DNA of 64,000 nucleotides from contig NZ_JADGEV010000003.1 of the NCBI RefSeq assembly GCF_016744175.1, positions 86,306 to 150,305 of the forward strand, given 5' to 3'. A program made the translations under genes and the position numbers. The stretch's first letter is position 1, and each line of letters begins with the position of its first letter. Below the pieces are notes generated by a model. It saw nothing but the letters and a program-made list of their open reading frames with translations. It was not told the DNA's origin and did not search any database. Of the stretch, positions 27,671 through 37,640 are shown piece by piece. The stretch comes from Neptunomonas sp. (GTDB lineage: Bacteria > Pseudomonadota > Gammaproteobacteria > Pseudomonadales > Balneatricaceae).

Positions 27671-29182
27671 TTACAAATTATTAATAAACTTCAGCAATTT
27701 CTCTCGCTCAGTTTTATCTAATTGCATGTAGTTTTGTTTAGTTGCTTCTGCTTCACCCCCGTGCCACAAAATAGCCTCTTGAATATTACGGGCACGACCA
27801 TCATGCAAAAAATTGGTATGACCGTTGACGGTCTCAGTGACGCCAATACCCCAGAGGGGGGCTGTACGCCATTCTTGAGCAGTGGCTTCAAAGTCAGGTC
27901 GGCCCGATAAGCCTTTTCCCATGTCATGCAGTAACAGATCTGAATAGGGACGGATTAGCTGATTTTCTAGCCGAGATATTTCGTGTTCTCCTGTGACTGC
28001 TTGTGATTTATGACACCCTGCGCAACCGGTTGAGTGGAATAGCGTTTCACCTTGCTGAACAGTGGGGTCATCCATATTACGCCGATAGACGACGCCTAAT
28101 AGCTGTAAATAGGTGGTAACATCTTTAAGTTGATCAGGTCGTAATTCAAATTCTTTGCTATCAAAGGTGGCGAGACAATTAAGTTGTTCTGGTTCGCAAT
28201 TTTGCCGCGATTTATGTGCGAGGTTTTGATCATCATGGCGATAAAGAAATAACTCATTGTTAATCCCCATGTCATTAAAGGCAGCAATGGCAGATTGTTG
28301 GCGAATATCAAACGCATTAGCCTTCCAAGAAAAGCGCCCGAGTATTTTTCCACCGCGTTCCAAATCCCATACATAATTAGGGCGCCCTGAAATACCATCC
28401 CCATTTTTATCATCTGGGTCGGCCCATTCTAAAATGGTTTTTTCAGGAATAGCTTCAAGTAGACCTAATCCGAATACGGGGGGCGCTAGTCGCATTTCAT
28501 ATTGTGTGTTGTCAGGAAGCGGCCCGTAAGCTAGGTTGCTTAGTAAGAACCTTGGCTTGCGTAGGCTATAACGTTCGCCATCAGGAAAGTGCCCGTAGGT
28601 CTCATTCCACTTCACACGGACGGTCGCTTCTGGTTTGACGCCTTCAATCGACCTATCACTGATTTGCGCTCCATAACCAGGAGGCGACAATGGCTCACCA
28701 TAAGGTCCTATTCCAGGAACAGACACTCGCACAAACCCTCCGATAATGGGCTCATTTTCATCTGTTGGTGGTTGAGCCCGTCCGTCGCCTTGGTGGCAAG
28801 ACTCACATGAAGTGTTGTTAAATAGCGGGCCTAGGCCGTCGGCATCTCTTCGCCAACCTGATTTAATTGCAGGGGTAAAGGATCTTTCAAAAATACCGTC
28901 GCCGCGATCAAAAGCGGCAGATAAACCCCATGACAAATTGGGTGCTTCTTGCTCAAAGGCTTTTTCAGCAGAATGAAAATGCGTTAGATCACCACCGCTG
29001 AGACTAGCAGGCAATTCTTTAGATAAATAATCCATTTTGGCTTCACCGTAACCATTATAGGGTAACCAAAATGACTGGTAAGCTTGATAAGCCAGTGCGC
29101 CAATAGCCAGTGTAAGAACAGTAAACCCGGCTTTAAGCAAAGAGGTAAAGGCGGGTGTTTGATGGCTGCTTAAATCAGACAT
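27671..29182 (-). CDS. Dihaem c-type cytochrome, DUF1111 / thiol-oxidoreductase-like family
   Basis: 503 residues with two c-haem motifs, CESCH (126-130) and CAGCH (387-391), and a single N-terminal hydrophobic anchor (about 16-38). Conserved family blocks such as GPLFNNTSC, FLHDGRARNIQEAILWHGGEA and LLKFINNL are present. DUF1111 proteins are annotated as thiol oxidoreductases or peroxidase-like but their reaction is not settled. It lies 2 nt after a small membrane protein in an operon with a Fur-like box in front, so iron regulation is likely. It need not be connected with the neighbouring amine dehydrogenase. Confidence 0.85.
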   Translation of the reverse strand: MSDLSSHQTPAFTSLLKAGFTVLTLAIGALAYQAYQSFWLPYNGYGEAKMDYLSKELPASLSGGDLTHFHSAEKAFEQEAPNLSWGLSAAFDRGDGIFERSFTPAIKSGWRRDADGLGPLFNNTSCESCHQGDGRAQPPTDENEPIIGGFVRVSVPGIGPYGEPLSPPGYGAQISDRSIEGVKPEATVRVKWNETYGHFPDGERYSLRKPRFLLSNLAYGPLPDNTQYEMRLAPPVFGLGLLEAIPEKTILEWADPDDKNGDGISGRPNYVWDLERGGKILGRFSWKANAFDIRQQSAIAAFNDMGINNELFLYRHDDQNLAHKSRQNCEPEQLNCLATFDSKEFELRPDQLKDVTTYLQLLGVVYRRNMDDPTVQQGETLFHSTGCAGCHKSQAVTGEHEISRLENQLIRPYSDLLLHDMGKGLSGRPDFEATAQEWRTAPLWGIGVTETVNGHTNFLHDGRARNIQEAILWHGGEAEATKQNYMQLDKTEREKLLKFINNL

Positions 29183-29184
29183 TA

Positions 29185-29742
29185 TTAGCTCTCATTTTGT
29201 GTTACCAAAGTAGCACCATCGCCAATCCGGCTTGATTGATTTCTCGTTAACCACAACCGTAATGCGAGAAGTAATACAGCTACAATCGCTAACCAGCATC
29301 CATAGCCGATTAGTAAAGTAGAGTAGGTTGATTCTGTTTCAATCCAAACAGAGAAGAAAAAGTAGGCATACCACGAGCCACCAGCAAATACGGGGCCCAA
29401 CCACATACTGATCCAGCGTTTTTGCATGGAAATCGCATTAATACAGATGACACTGAAAATAGTAAGGCGCATTAATAGCTCTGGATTATCAGTCCAGTAG
29501 ATGAAGTTATTAACGTGATAGTTGTAAATAAAAGTAGTGAATTCGGATAGGCAAACAAGTGCCATCCCGATTCTGAGAACGGTATAGACAATATGCATCA
29601 TCTGGTTTTCGGCTTTGATAGTGACGCCTTTGTTAACCACATAGAAATAGAATGTCATTGCTAGGCTGGAGACGCCTAAACAGAGCCCAACTGTCCAAAA
29701 TCGGAAAAGTTGCGAAAGGTAAAGCAGTTCGAGTTCAGTCAT
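29185..29742 (-). CDS. Five-TM membrane protein of unknown function
   Basis: A 185-residue protein with about five hydrophobic helices (roughly 12-35, 48-70, 85-108, 112-132 and 142-165) and a short basic tail. I do not recognise the family. It is the first gene of a two-gene operon with the dihaem protein and has the Fur-like box upstream, so a role as membrane partner of that protein, for example in electron transfer during iron limitation, is a guess. Confidence 0.7.
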   Translation of the reverse strand: MTELELLYLSQLFRFWTVGLCLGVSSLAMTFYFYVVNKGVTIKAENQMMHIVYTVLRIGMALVCLSEFTTFIYNYHVNNFIYWTDNPELLMRLTIFSVICINAISMQKRWISMWLGPVFAGGSWYAYFFFSVWIETESTYSTLLIGYGCWLAIVAVLLLALRLWLTRNQSSRIGDGATLVTQNES

Positions 29743-30075
29743 ATTATTTGCTTATGAAAATGATAGTGCGAATTATTATCATTAATAATAAGGTTTTATT
29801 CAATAGTTAATATTTATATCTATATAAATATTGATGAGTGGGGGAATTTATCGTAAGCAGATAAAAAAAGCGGTGAGCACTTTGTCATGCTCTGGGATAC
29901 AGGATTACAACGTCAATTTTATAAAGTGATGGTTATCTGGGAAAGTTGTCTTTTAGACGCGCAGTAGTTTCGGCAAACTTACCTTCCTAGCACTATACTA
30001 TATGTTCGTTTACTCATATATGAACACTACATAGACTGCGTGTCGTAGGTATGTGACATATGAAAAGGAGTTTAT
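29743..30075. other. 333-bp divergent intergenic region
   Basis: It separates the iron-type operon (leftward) from the GGDEF-EAL gene (rightward). The left end holds the Fur-like box at 29767-29781. The rest is AT-rich; AAAAGGAG lies just before the ATG at 30076. No further gene was found. Confidence 0.7.
29767..29781 (-). promoter_or_regulatory. Fur box upstream of the membrane protein / dihaem operon
   Basis: On the minus strand the site reads TGATAATAATTCGCA within AATGATAATAATTCGCACTATC. It matches 13 of 15 positions of the 7-1-7 Fur consensus TGATAATnATTATCA. It is 25 nt from the start codon at 29742, where bound Fur would block transcription. Confidence 0.7.
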
Positions 30076-33000
30076 ATGGCTTGGTCAGCATTATTTGAAA
30101 TAAAATCTATTACAAGGTTGCTCGTCATCGGGTTCCTTGTAATGATTTCATTGATGGTGTTGTTTGCCAGTATATCGCTACAAGAGAATAGAAAAACTGC
30201 TGAATTGAGCGACAAAATATATCAACATCCGTTCTCAGTTACCAATGCTGTGTTAGAAGCAAATTCTGACATTATAGCCATGCATCGATATATGAAAGAT
30301 GTAGTGTTAGCGACCAATGAAGACGAGTTAGCGCGGGCTATTGTGCTTGTAGAACAACATGAGAAAGCAGTTTACGGCCATTTTGAATTAATCAAAGAAC
30401 GCTTTCTCGGTGAGAAAGAAACAGTCAATGCTGCTTTCTCTGCATTTGTTGATTGGAAAATGATTCGTACTGAGGTTGTTACGTTACACAATAATAACCA
30501 ACACGAAAAGGCTGTAGCCATTACCATGGGAAAGGGTGCAAAACACGTAGAATTGCTAACCCAAAGAATGGATGTAATGATTGATTTTGCTCGAAATAAG
30601 GCTTTAGAGTTTAAGATCAACAGTCAGAAAGCGTATGAAAAAAGTGTCTCATACCTCTACTTTTTGATCGTGTTTATCATTCTTTCAAGTGTAGCTACTG
30701 CATTTTTTGTGATCACTCAGGTAAGAAAAGTTGAGCAAGCTCGAAAAGAGAATGAAGAACGCTTTGAAGGCCTTTTTAGCAACTCTGAAATTTCTATTTG
30801 GAGTGAAGATTTTTCATCTGTTCAGCTTGTTTTAAATAGTCTCAAAGATACGGGAATAAGCGACTTAAAACAGTACTTGCAGCAAAATATGCCACTAGTC
30901 AGAGAGCTGGCAGGAAAAGTTGAAGTTAATTATGTCAATAATGCAACGCTAAAACTATTTGGTGTAAAAACTAAAGATGAGTTTATGAGCAAAATTGACA
31001 GAACCTTTGGCTCTAATGCGATTGAAGTATTCATTGATGAGCTATGCGCTATTTGGGATAAGCAGGAAACGTTTCAATCCGAGGTGAATTTTAACACTAT
31101 CGATGGTAAAGAATTTAGCGCTTTCATTACCTTTCGAATTCCGAAAAAAGAAAGTGATTTTCTAAATATTCCTGTCAGCATTGTTGATATCACAGCTCAA
31201 GTTGAATCTCAAAAGCTCGCTGAGCAAGAGCAGCAACGCTTCCGTGACATGGTTAATGCTACCGACGGAATTGTTTGGGAAGCCGACGCTAAAACGTTCA
31301 CTTTTACCTTCATTAGCGATCAAGCAGAACGCTTGTTGGGCTACTCGAAAAATGACTGGTACCAACCAGGATTTTGGGTTAGCCACCTCCACCCGGAAGA
31401 TAAAACATGGGCGCCTAATTACTGTGCCTCATGTACCAATAAGATTGAACCTCATAATTTTAAATATCGCTTCATTACAGCCAAAGGGGATATTGTTTGG
31501 TTGCATGATTTGGTTACAGTCGTTACCGAAAATGGGGAACCGCGTTGGTTACGTGGGATCATGGTTGATATCACCGCGCAAAAGCAAACAGAGCAGTTAA
31601 TTCGCGAAGAGCGTGACCGAAGTCAACTGTATCTAGACACGGTACAGTCGTTAATGGTGGCGCTGGATACGGATGGAAATATTACGATGGTTAACGGTTT
31701 TGGTTGCGAAATTCTTGGCTACCATGAGCAAGATTTACTGGGTAAGAATTGGTTTAGTACGTGCCTTCCTCCCTCGGCTGACTCAGAAACCGTTCATTCT
31801 TACTTTGATAGCTTAATTGCCGAAACTAATCGAATTCATTCGTATTTGGAGAGTGAGATCCTCAAAGCTGATGGTAGTCGACGATTGATTGCTTGGCGAA
31901 ATTCGTTACTTTACGATGACCAACATCAGATATGTGGATCGCTCAGTTCAGGAGAAGATATTACTGAGCGTAAAGCTGCAGAACGGGAGATACATAACCT
32001 TGCATTCTATGATGTTCTAACGGGATTGCCCAATCGTCGGTTGCTCATGGATAGGTTGCAACAGAGTATGGCAGAAGGTGAACGTAGTGAAAATTATAAA
32101 GCACTATTATTCATGGACTTGGATAACTTCAAAAACCTCAACGATACTCTAGGGCATGACCTAGGAGATCAACTTCTGATAGAAACGGCTAGACGCATTC
32201 AGCGCTCTATTCGTGCTGTCGATACTGTCTCTAGACATGGAGGTGATGAATTTATCGTGCTATTAGAGCAGCTGGGCAGTGATTTAGAAGCTGCAGCCCA
32301 GCGTGCAAGAACAGTTGCTGAGAAAATTCTTGATCAACACCACTTGCCGTATGAGCTAAGTAATCAAATTTACCAAGGGTCGATTAGTATCGGCATTACT
32401 CTATACCGAGGAGAGCATCACGGTCACGATGAGTTGATGAAGCGTGCTGATCTGGCGATGTATCAAGCTAAAAAGGCGGGGCGTAACTGCTTTTGTTTCT
32501 TTGACCCAGAAATGCAAACGACTATTTCTTTACACACAGCGATGGAGCATGACCTTCGCAAAGCGATTGATGAGGAAGAATTTGAGCTTTTTTATCAACC
32601 TCAGGTCGATACTGAAGGTTATTGTGTGGGGGTAGAAGCATTGATTCGATGGCATTCGCCTGAGCATGGTTTTACTCCCCCCGCAGAATTTATTCCAGTA
32701 GCAGAAGATAGTCAGCTGATTCTGCCTATTGGCCGATGGGTAATCAAACAGGCTTGTAATCAATTGCTTCAGTGGCAAAAAAGCCCTTCCACTGACCAAC
32801 TTACCTTAGCGGTCAACGTCAGCGCCGTGCAGTTTAAACAAGATGACTTTACCCAGCAAGTCACTGAATTGGTTTTGGCTTCGGGGATAAACGCTACTCG
32901 TCTTAAACTTGAGATTACTGAGAGTATGCTGATGGAGGATATGGATGCTGTTATCTGTAAAATGACTGAGCTTAAACGACTTGGCATCTCATTCTCGCTG

Positions 33001-33321
33001 GATGACTTTGGCACCGGCTATTCTTCGCTTTCCTATGTGAAGCTCCTACCATTGGACCAGCTTAAGATTGATCAAACTTTTGTCCGAGATATTCTAGTCG
33101 ACCCCAACGATGCCGCTATTTGCAAAGCGGTGATTGCTCTTGGCAAAAGCCTAGGCTTGCATACGATTGCTGAAGGTGTTGAGCAGCCTTTACAGTGGGC
33201 AATATTGCATGATTCAGGCTGTGAAGGTGCTCAAGGGTATCTTTACGCTCGCCCTATGGCGATTGATGATTTTATGAAATGGCATAAAACACATATGAAT
33301 AAATTTAGAGTAATAGCATAG
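30076..33321 (+). CDS. Membrane-bound PAS-GGDEF-EAL cyclic-di-GMP protein
   Basis: 1081 residues. TM1 is at about 12-32, followed by a periplasmic four-helix-bundle sensor (about 33-190), TM2 (about 192-214), and three PAS-type domains (about 225-640). The GGDEF domain has an intact active-site motif at 722-726 and an RxxD inhibitory site (RAVD) five residues before it. The EAL domain has E854-A-L, the NVS block, ITES, DDFGTGYSSL, LKIDQTFV and AEGVEQ, so both catalytic halves look complete. It could make or degrade c-di-GMP depending on conditions. It is a single gene with AAAAGGAG before the ATG. Confidence 0.92.
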   Translation: MAWSALFEIKSITRLLVIGFLVMISLMVLFASISLQENRKTAELSDKIYQHPFSVTNAVLEANSDIIAMHRYMKDVVLATNEDELARAIVLVEQHEKAVYGHFELIKERFLGEKETVNAAFSAFVDWKMIRTEVVTLHNNNQHEKAVAITMGKGAKHVELLTQRMDVMIDFARNKALEFKINSQKAYEKSVSYLYFLIVFIILSSVATAFFVITQVRKVEQARKENEERFEGLFSNSEISIWSEDFSSVQLVLNSLKDTGISDLKQYLQQNMPLVRELAGKVEVNYVNNATLKLFGVKTKDEFMSKIDRTFGSNAIEVFIDELCAIWDKQETFQSEVNFNTIDGKEFSAFITFRIPKKESDFLNIPVSIVDITAQVESQKLAEQEQQRFRDMVNATDGIVWEADAKTFTFTFISDQAERLLGYSKNDWYQPGFWVSHLHPEDKTWAPNYCASCTNKIEPHNFKYRFITAKGDIVWLHDLVTVVTENGEPRWLRGIMVDITAQKQTEQLIREERDRSQLYLDTVQSLMVALDTDGNITMVNGFGCEILGYHEQDLLGKNWFSTCLPPSADSETVHSYFDSLIAETNRIHSYLESEILKADGSRRLIAWRNSLLYDDQHQICGSLSSGEDITERKAAEREIHNLAFYDVLTGLPNRRLLMDRLQQSMAEGERSENYKALLFMDLDNFKNLNDTLGHDLGDQLLIETARRIQRSIRAVDTVSRHGGDEFIVLLEQLGSDLEAAAQRARTVAEKILDQHHLPYELSNQIYQGSISIGITLYRGEHHGHDELMKRADLAMYQAKKAGRNCFCFFDPEMQTTISLHTAMEHDLRKAIDEEEFELFYQPQVDTEGYCVGVEALIRWHSPEHGFTPPAEFIPVAEDSQLILPIGRWVIKQACNQLLQWQKSPSTDQLTLAVNVSAVQFKQDDFTQQVTELVLASGINATRLKLEITESMLMEDMDAVICKMTELKRLGISFSLDDFGTGYSSLSYVKLLPLDQLKIDQTFVRDILVDPNDAAICKAVIALGKSLGLHTIAEGVEQPLQWAILHDSGCEGAQGYLYARPMAIDDFMKWHKTHMNKFRVIA

Positions 33322-33654
33322 GTATGACAACATAATCACCTTGATGTCGTATCAATGGCTAACTCGCCTACTGAGTAATCTGCTATCCTGTATGCAGGGA
33401 TGTTCTGGGATAGTCGATGCGCGGATGGCTCATTTTCGACAAACAACGGTTGGTTGGTCAGTTTTGTAGTACTGCTGGACGCCCTGTACTTCTTTTATTT
33501 CCCAGAACCAGAAAATTCGGATGTGCTGCTTTTTATAAGCAGTGTAGATAAGGATATTATCGAGGCGCTTTAGGCGTAGTTTTTATCAGAGAAAACTCTG
33601 ATTTCATGTCTAAAATACACGAAAATATTGAGTGGAATTACCACAGTATTAACT
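33322..33654. other. 333-bp intergenic region without a confident gene
   Basis: It contains one 57-codon frame (33400-33573, MFWDSRCADG...), whose ATG has AGGG directly abutting it, too close for a normal ribosome site. I see no promoter or terminator that convinces me. It may be degraded sequence. Confidence 0.5.
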
Positions 33655-34572
33655 ATGAAAATTAATCTGAATAAATTACCTAGAAATAGACTACGACTGC
33701 TGTCTCGAACATTATTTTTTCTGCTGTTTTTGATAGCGCCTGCACTGGATATATTTCGCTTTGACCTTACCATCGGTAATTTTATTATTTTTGGTCAGCA
33801 TTGGACGCTGGGACTTGAGTCATTCCAACAAGGAAATGGTGATTTCTTGGCAGTCAGTATAAACATTTTACTGATGATTTTTCTGCCGGCGACGCTATTT
33901 ATTTCAATTACTATGTTGCTCATCTGGCGATTTGGGCGAATCTACTGTGGATGGCTCTGTCCTCATTTTTCAGTGGTTGAAATGATAAATCAGCTCATGC
34001 TAAAAAATCTAAACAGAGTTACTTTGTGGGAGTCCGCTTCAGCTAAGCCTAAAAGTGTAATTTCTTGGCTGCTAGTGCTGTGTGTCAGTATGACCATTGC
34101 CTTTATTTGGGCCTTCAGCTTGTTAACCTATATGCTTCCCCCCAAAGAAGTACTATTTAATTTACTCGCACTACAGCTTTCTATGTCATCCAGTATTTTT
34201 CTTATGGTCGCCACTTTGGTGTTTACCATTGATTTTGTTTTTGCACGGCACTTGTTCTGTAAATACGGCTGTGCTCTAGGGCTTTTTCAAAGCATTATTT
34301 GGATGGCTAATTCTAAGGCCATGGTTGTTAGCTTCGATAAAAAACGAGCGAGTCTTTGTAAAGACTGTGATCGAGAGTGTGATAAAGCCTGCCCTATGCG
34401 ACTGCCGCCCCGTAACATTAAAAGAGCTAAATTCACCTGCACTCAATGTGGGCAGTGCCTAAATGCTTGTGACCGAGTGCAGCAAGATAATCCGGATGGA
34501 GCATTGATCCGCTGGGTTAGCAATGAACCGGAGCAATTAGCAGGTCGCAAAGTCACTGAAGACAGGGATTGA
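33655..34572 (+). CDS. NapH/CcoG-like membrane polyferredoxin
   Basis: From ATG 33655 the product is 305 residues; a TTG at 33628 in the same frame would add nine. It has about four to five membrane helices, the conserved YCGWLCPH and LFCKYGCALG motifs of the NapH/NosR/CcoG group, and a C-terminal domain with two 4Fe-4S cysteine clusters (CKDCDRECDKACPM and CTQCGQCLNACDRV). It probably shuttles electrons across or at the inner membrane. The partner enzyme is not in the window. The next gene is an exported EF-hand protein with an FNR-like site. Confidence 0.82.
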   Translation: MKINLNKLPRNRLRLLSRTLFFLLFLIAPALDIFRFDLTIGNFIIFGQHWTLGLESFQQGNGDFLAVSINILLMIFLPATLFISITMLLIWRFGRIYCGWLCPHFSVVEMINQLMLKNLNRVTLWESASAKPKSVISWLLVLCVSMTIAFIWAFSLLTYMLPPKEVLFNLLALQLSMSSSIFLMVATLVFTIDFVFARHLFCKYGCALGLFQSIIWMANSKAMVVSFDKKRASLCKDCDRECDKACPMRLPPRNIKRAKFTCTQCGQCLNACDRVQQDNPDGALIRWVSNEPEQLAGRKVTEDRD

Positions 34573-34754
34573 CCATTACATCATCAGTATATTTATAATT
34601 CTATGTTAGACGATTAATCTATTCCCGCAGCGCTTTTCTCGCATGTTTTTCAGTGGCTAGTGAAAAACCCATGTGCTCCTTCCGGGTAACTCCGGTGAGT
34701 TGCCTGCTCTATCAGCCCTTCCTTAGCGTACTTAATCAATAGTCTTTAGTAGAT

Positions 34755-34768
34755 TTGATATAAATCAG
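34755..34768 (+). promoter_or_regulatory. FNR/ANR-type box upstream of the EF-hand gene
   Basis: TTGAT-ATAA-ATCAG matches nine of ten consensus positions of TTGATNNNNATCAA. A TAAATT -10-like element follows at 34790-34795, spaced as expected for a site centred near -41. The ATG is at 34833. Confidence 0.6.
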
Positions 34769-34832
34769 TGTGCTTAATCATATCAAGAGTAAATTGGGTG
34801 TTGTTAAGTTAAATCTACATTAGGGGTGACTT

Positions 34833-35438
34833 ATGAAAAAGCTACTTTTTGCTAGTTCGCTAATGGCTTTCACAATTGTTTTTTTGCCAATGACCGCGAA
34901 TTCATCCTCAATTCCTGATCGAGGCCCCATATCATTTTCTGCATATGATACAAATGGCGACGGGTTAATTAGTGAGAAAGAGTTTATAGAAACTCGTTCA
35001 GAACGGGTCTCAAAGCAAGCTTCGCAAGGTATGCCAATGCGAGGAGCTTTGAGTGCACCCTCTTTTTCGGCATTTGATATAAATCAGGATGGTACTTTAA
35101 CAAACGAAGAGCTCTCAAAAGGGCAAAAAACTCAGATGGAAAAGCGGCGCAGTATGGGAATGGGGCTAGGCAGTGGAATGAATAAAGGCATCGGAATGGA
35201 AAGAAACATGCCCAGCTTCTCTGAGTTTGATTTGAATGGCGACGGAAAAATACTTGAAAGGGAATTAAACGAAGCGAGAAGTAAAAGAATCAGTGAAAGA
35301 GCGCAGCAAGGTTATCAGATGAGAAATCTTAGTAATGCCTCTTCTTTTACTGATATAGATGCAAATGCAGATGGACACATTAGTGGAGAAGAATTTACAG
35401 CACACCAAGCTCAGAGTCGCGAGAAAAGAACTCAATAA
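34833..35438 (+). CDS. Exported four-EF-hand calcium-binding protein
   Basis: 201 residues with a signal peptide (about 1-24) and four EF-hand loops of the DxNxDGxIxxxE type: DTNGDGLISEKE, DINQDGTLTNEE, DLNGDGKILERE and DANADGHISGEE. Between loops 2 and 3 is a Gly/Met-rich linker. It should be periplasmic or secreted. RBS AGGGGTGA precedes the ATG. The role is unknown; the neighbouring polyferredoxin and the FNR-like site suggest it is used under low oxygen. Confidence 0.82.
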   Translation: MKKLLFASSLMAFTIVFLPMTANSSSIPDRGPISFSAYDTNGDGLISEKEFIETRSERVSKQASQGMPMRGALSAPSFSAFDINQDGTLTNEELSKGQKTQMEKRRSMGMGLGSGMNKGIGMERNMPSFSEFDLNGDGKILERELNEARSKRISERAQQGYQMRNLSNASSFTDIDANADGHISGEEFTAHQAQSREKRTQ

Positions 35439-35546
35439 GTGCTGATAAAAAATCTGTTAAAGGTTTTAGAATCTAACAAAATACAGTTGGCTGTTGTTCG
35501 TATCTCCCGAATAATGGTCAATTGTAATTAGCTGTTTAAAACTGTA

Positions 35547-36485
35547 TCAAAACGTAAAATCGATATTTATAGTCTTCAGAGTTTGGGCTAGTTGCTCAAA
35601 TACCAACTGGCGTAACCACATATGCCCGGGCTCTTTTTTGTATCGCTCATGCCAAATAATGGAATAGGTAAAGTCATCTTGCTCCATTGGGAAGGGTAAT
35701 ATTTTCAGTTGATACTGGGCAGCAAAACTTTTTGCTAATCCGTAGGGTACCGTCAATAGCAGGTCACTTTGAGCAACCAGTGCCAATGCGGCGACGAAGT
35801 GAGGTACTCTTAGTGCGATATGGCGTTTTAGGCCTTGTTGTTCGAGTAGATAATCAATCGCCCCTTTACGAGAACCGCCCATGGTAATTAAGGCATGCGG
35901 GTGGCTTGCATAACTGTCTAAATCCAGCCCTTGTGCGATGAGAGGGTGGCCTTCACGTACGACACAAACAAACCGGTCACTGCCGACCCCGCGCCCGTGA
36001 ATGGCGGCGGGGACATTGGCAACAGTGCAGGTTGCTAGGTCTATATCTTGTTGGTCTAGCTGCTGCAACAAGCTCTCATGCCAGGGAATGATCTCAAGGC
36101 TTACCTGAGGTGCTTCTATTCTCAGACGCTTTATTACCGAAGGTAATAATACTTGAGCGCCATAGTCTGTCGTTGCAAGTTTAAAGTTATTAGTCGCCTT
36201 GGCAGGAAGAAAAGTAGCAGGCTCAATTAGTTGACTAAGATCTTGCAATGACTGCCGCAAGTGAAGCGCCAAAGCCTCTGCTCGGGGGGTAGGAGCCAAT
36301 CCTTTAGGAGTTCGTGTAAACAGCGGGTCGTTAAACAATTGGCGTAACCGAGCCAAATTACGGCTAATGGCCGGTTGGGTTAAGTTCAAACGCCCTGCGG
36401 CACGGGTGACATTACGCTCTTCCAACAACACCTGAAAAACCGGTAGCAGGTTCAAATCAGCAGAAGAAAGACCAGAGAGATTCAA
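35547..36485 (-). CDS. LysR-family transcriptional regulator
   Basis: 312 residues: an N-terminal winged HTH (NVTRAAGRLNLTQPAISRNLARLRQLFNDPLF) and a periplasmic-binding-protein-like effector domain. It is divergent from rarD (226 bp between starts), which may be its target. The effector cannot be predicted. Confidence 0.88.
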   Translation of the reverse strand: MNLSGLSSADLNLLPVFQVLLEERNVTRAAGRLNLTQPAISRNLARLRQLFNDPLFTRTPKGLAPTPRAEALALHLRQSLQDLSQLIEPATFLPAKATNNFKLATTDYGAQVLLPSVIKRLRIEAPQVSLEIIPWHESLLQQLDQQDIDLATCTVANVPAAIHGRGVGSDRFVCVVREGHPLIAQGLDLDSYASHPHALITMGGSRKGAIDYLLEQQGLKRHIALRVPHFVAALALVAQSDLLLTVPYGLAKSFAAQYQLKILPFPMEQDDFTYSIIWHERYKKEPGHMWLRQLVFEQLAQTLKTINIDFTF

Positions 36486-36711
36486 TGTTGTGGTACCTAT
36501 GTGTATAAATAAAAATTATAACAACTATACTCGCAATACATTGGATTCATAACACTTTACTGGAATAGAATACTGGCCTGGTAACTGGTTACGCTTAATT
36601 AAGAGCTTTCAATAGTCATTGCAGCTAACGAAAAAAGTTACCTTATAAGCCTGCCGGTATCGGTCGATCCTTTACACGCCAAGACAATAACCCTTAGGTG
36701 AATGTCCGTTT

Positions 36712-37593
36712 ATGACTGATTTTTCCCGTAGTATGTTTCAAGCGCTTTCCGCTTATTTAATTTGGGGTTGTTTTGCCCTGTTTTTTCACCAGTTACAACA
36801 CATCCCCCCCATAGAAGTGCTGTTGCACCGTCTTGTTTGGGCTTTTGTGTTTGTTGCTGTAGTGCTTACTCTAAGCCGCCGTTGGGGTCATGTACGTGAT
36901 GCGCTAGGGAAACCGACATTAGTCTTACAGCTATTTGCATCGTCGTTATTAATAGCCAGCAATTGGATTGTCTACATCTGGTCCGTTGGTATTGGTGATG
37001 CGGTGGGTGCCAGTTTAGGGTACTTCATCAGCCCGTTGGTTGGGATTGCTTTAGGTGTTTGGGTGCTCAAGGAGCGTATACTACCCTATCAAACGATTGC
37101 TCTGATCCTTGCTGTAGTTGGGGTGAGTTATAAGATTTTTGGCACTCAAGAAATCCCTTGGGCTTCTCTGGCTTTAGCTGTTTCATTTGGTCTGTATGGC
37201 CTCATCCGCAAACAAACTTCCGTTGATACAGTCACCGGATTGATGATAGAGAGCCTGTTGTTGCTTCCTTTTGCATTGGGCTATTGGTTGTGGATTGCGT
37301 GGAATGGAGAACAACATTTTAGCCTGTCCATTGATGGTTTGTTACTGGTCTCTGCAGGCGTTATGACGGCACTACCGTTGCTGGCCTATGCTTCAGCCGC
37401 GCGTCATCTAAGTCTAGTTATTCTTGGATTCATGCTCTACTTGGCACCCTCATTACAGCTGCTTACAGGGGTTTTTATCCTTGGAGAACCTTTCGATGTC
37501 CATCAACAGATCACTTTCAGTTTTATCTTTGCGGGGTTAATCGTCTTAACAGGCGGAGCCATACTTCGACATCATAGGGCTACAGGTAAGTAA
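36712..37593 (+). CDS. rarD: RarD, EamA/DMT-family permease
   Basis: 293 residues with about ten membrane helices and the RarD-type start (GCFALFFHQLQHIPPIEVLLHRLVWAF), followed by WIVYIWSVGIGDAVGASLGYFISPL. The substrate of RarD proteins is not known; the E. coli name refers to a chloramphenicol-sensitivity link. A terminator follows. Confidence 0.88.
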   Translation: MTDFSRSMFQALSAYLIWGCFALFFHQLQHIPPIEVLLHRLVWAFVFVAVVLTLSRRWGHVRDALGKPTLVLQLFASSLLIASNWIVYIWSVGIGDAVGASLGYFISPLVGIALGVWVLKERILPYQTIALILAVVGVSYKIFGTQEIPWASLALAVSFGLYGLIRKQTSVDTVTGLMIESLLLLPFALGYWLWIAWNGEQHFSLSIDGLLLVSAGVMTALPLLAYASAARHLSLVILGFMLYLAPSLQLLTGVFILGEPFDVHQQITFSFIFAGLIVLTGGAILRHHRATGK

Positions 37594-37610
37594 TCAATGC
37601 TCCTATCAAA

Positions 37611-37640
37611 AACCCACCTTTGTGTGGGTTCTTTCTATTA
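37611..37640 (+). terminator. Rho-independent terminator after rarD
   Basis: AACCCAC (37611-37617) pairs with GTGGGTT (37624-37630), loop CTTTGT, followed by CTTTCTATT. Confidence 0.75.

Noticed and set aside
33400..33573. 57-codon ORF (MFWDSRCADG...) in the gap before the polyferredoxin
   Set aside because: The AGGG abuts the ATG, no promoter is visible and no family is recognised; probably chance or decayed sequence.
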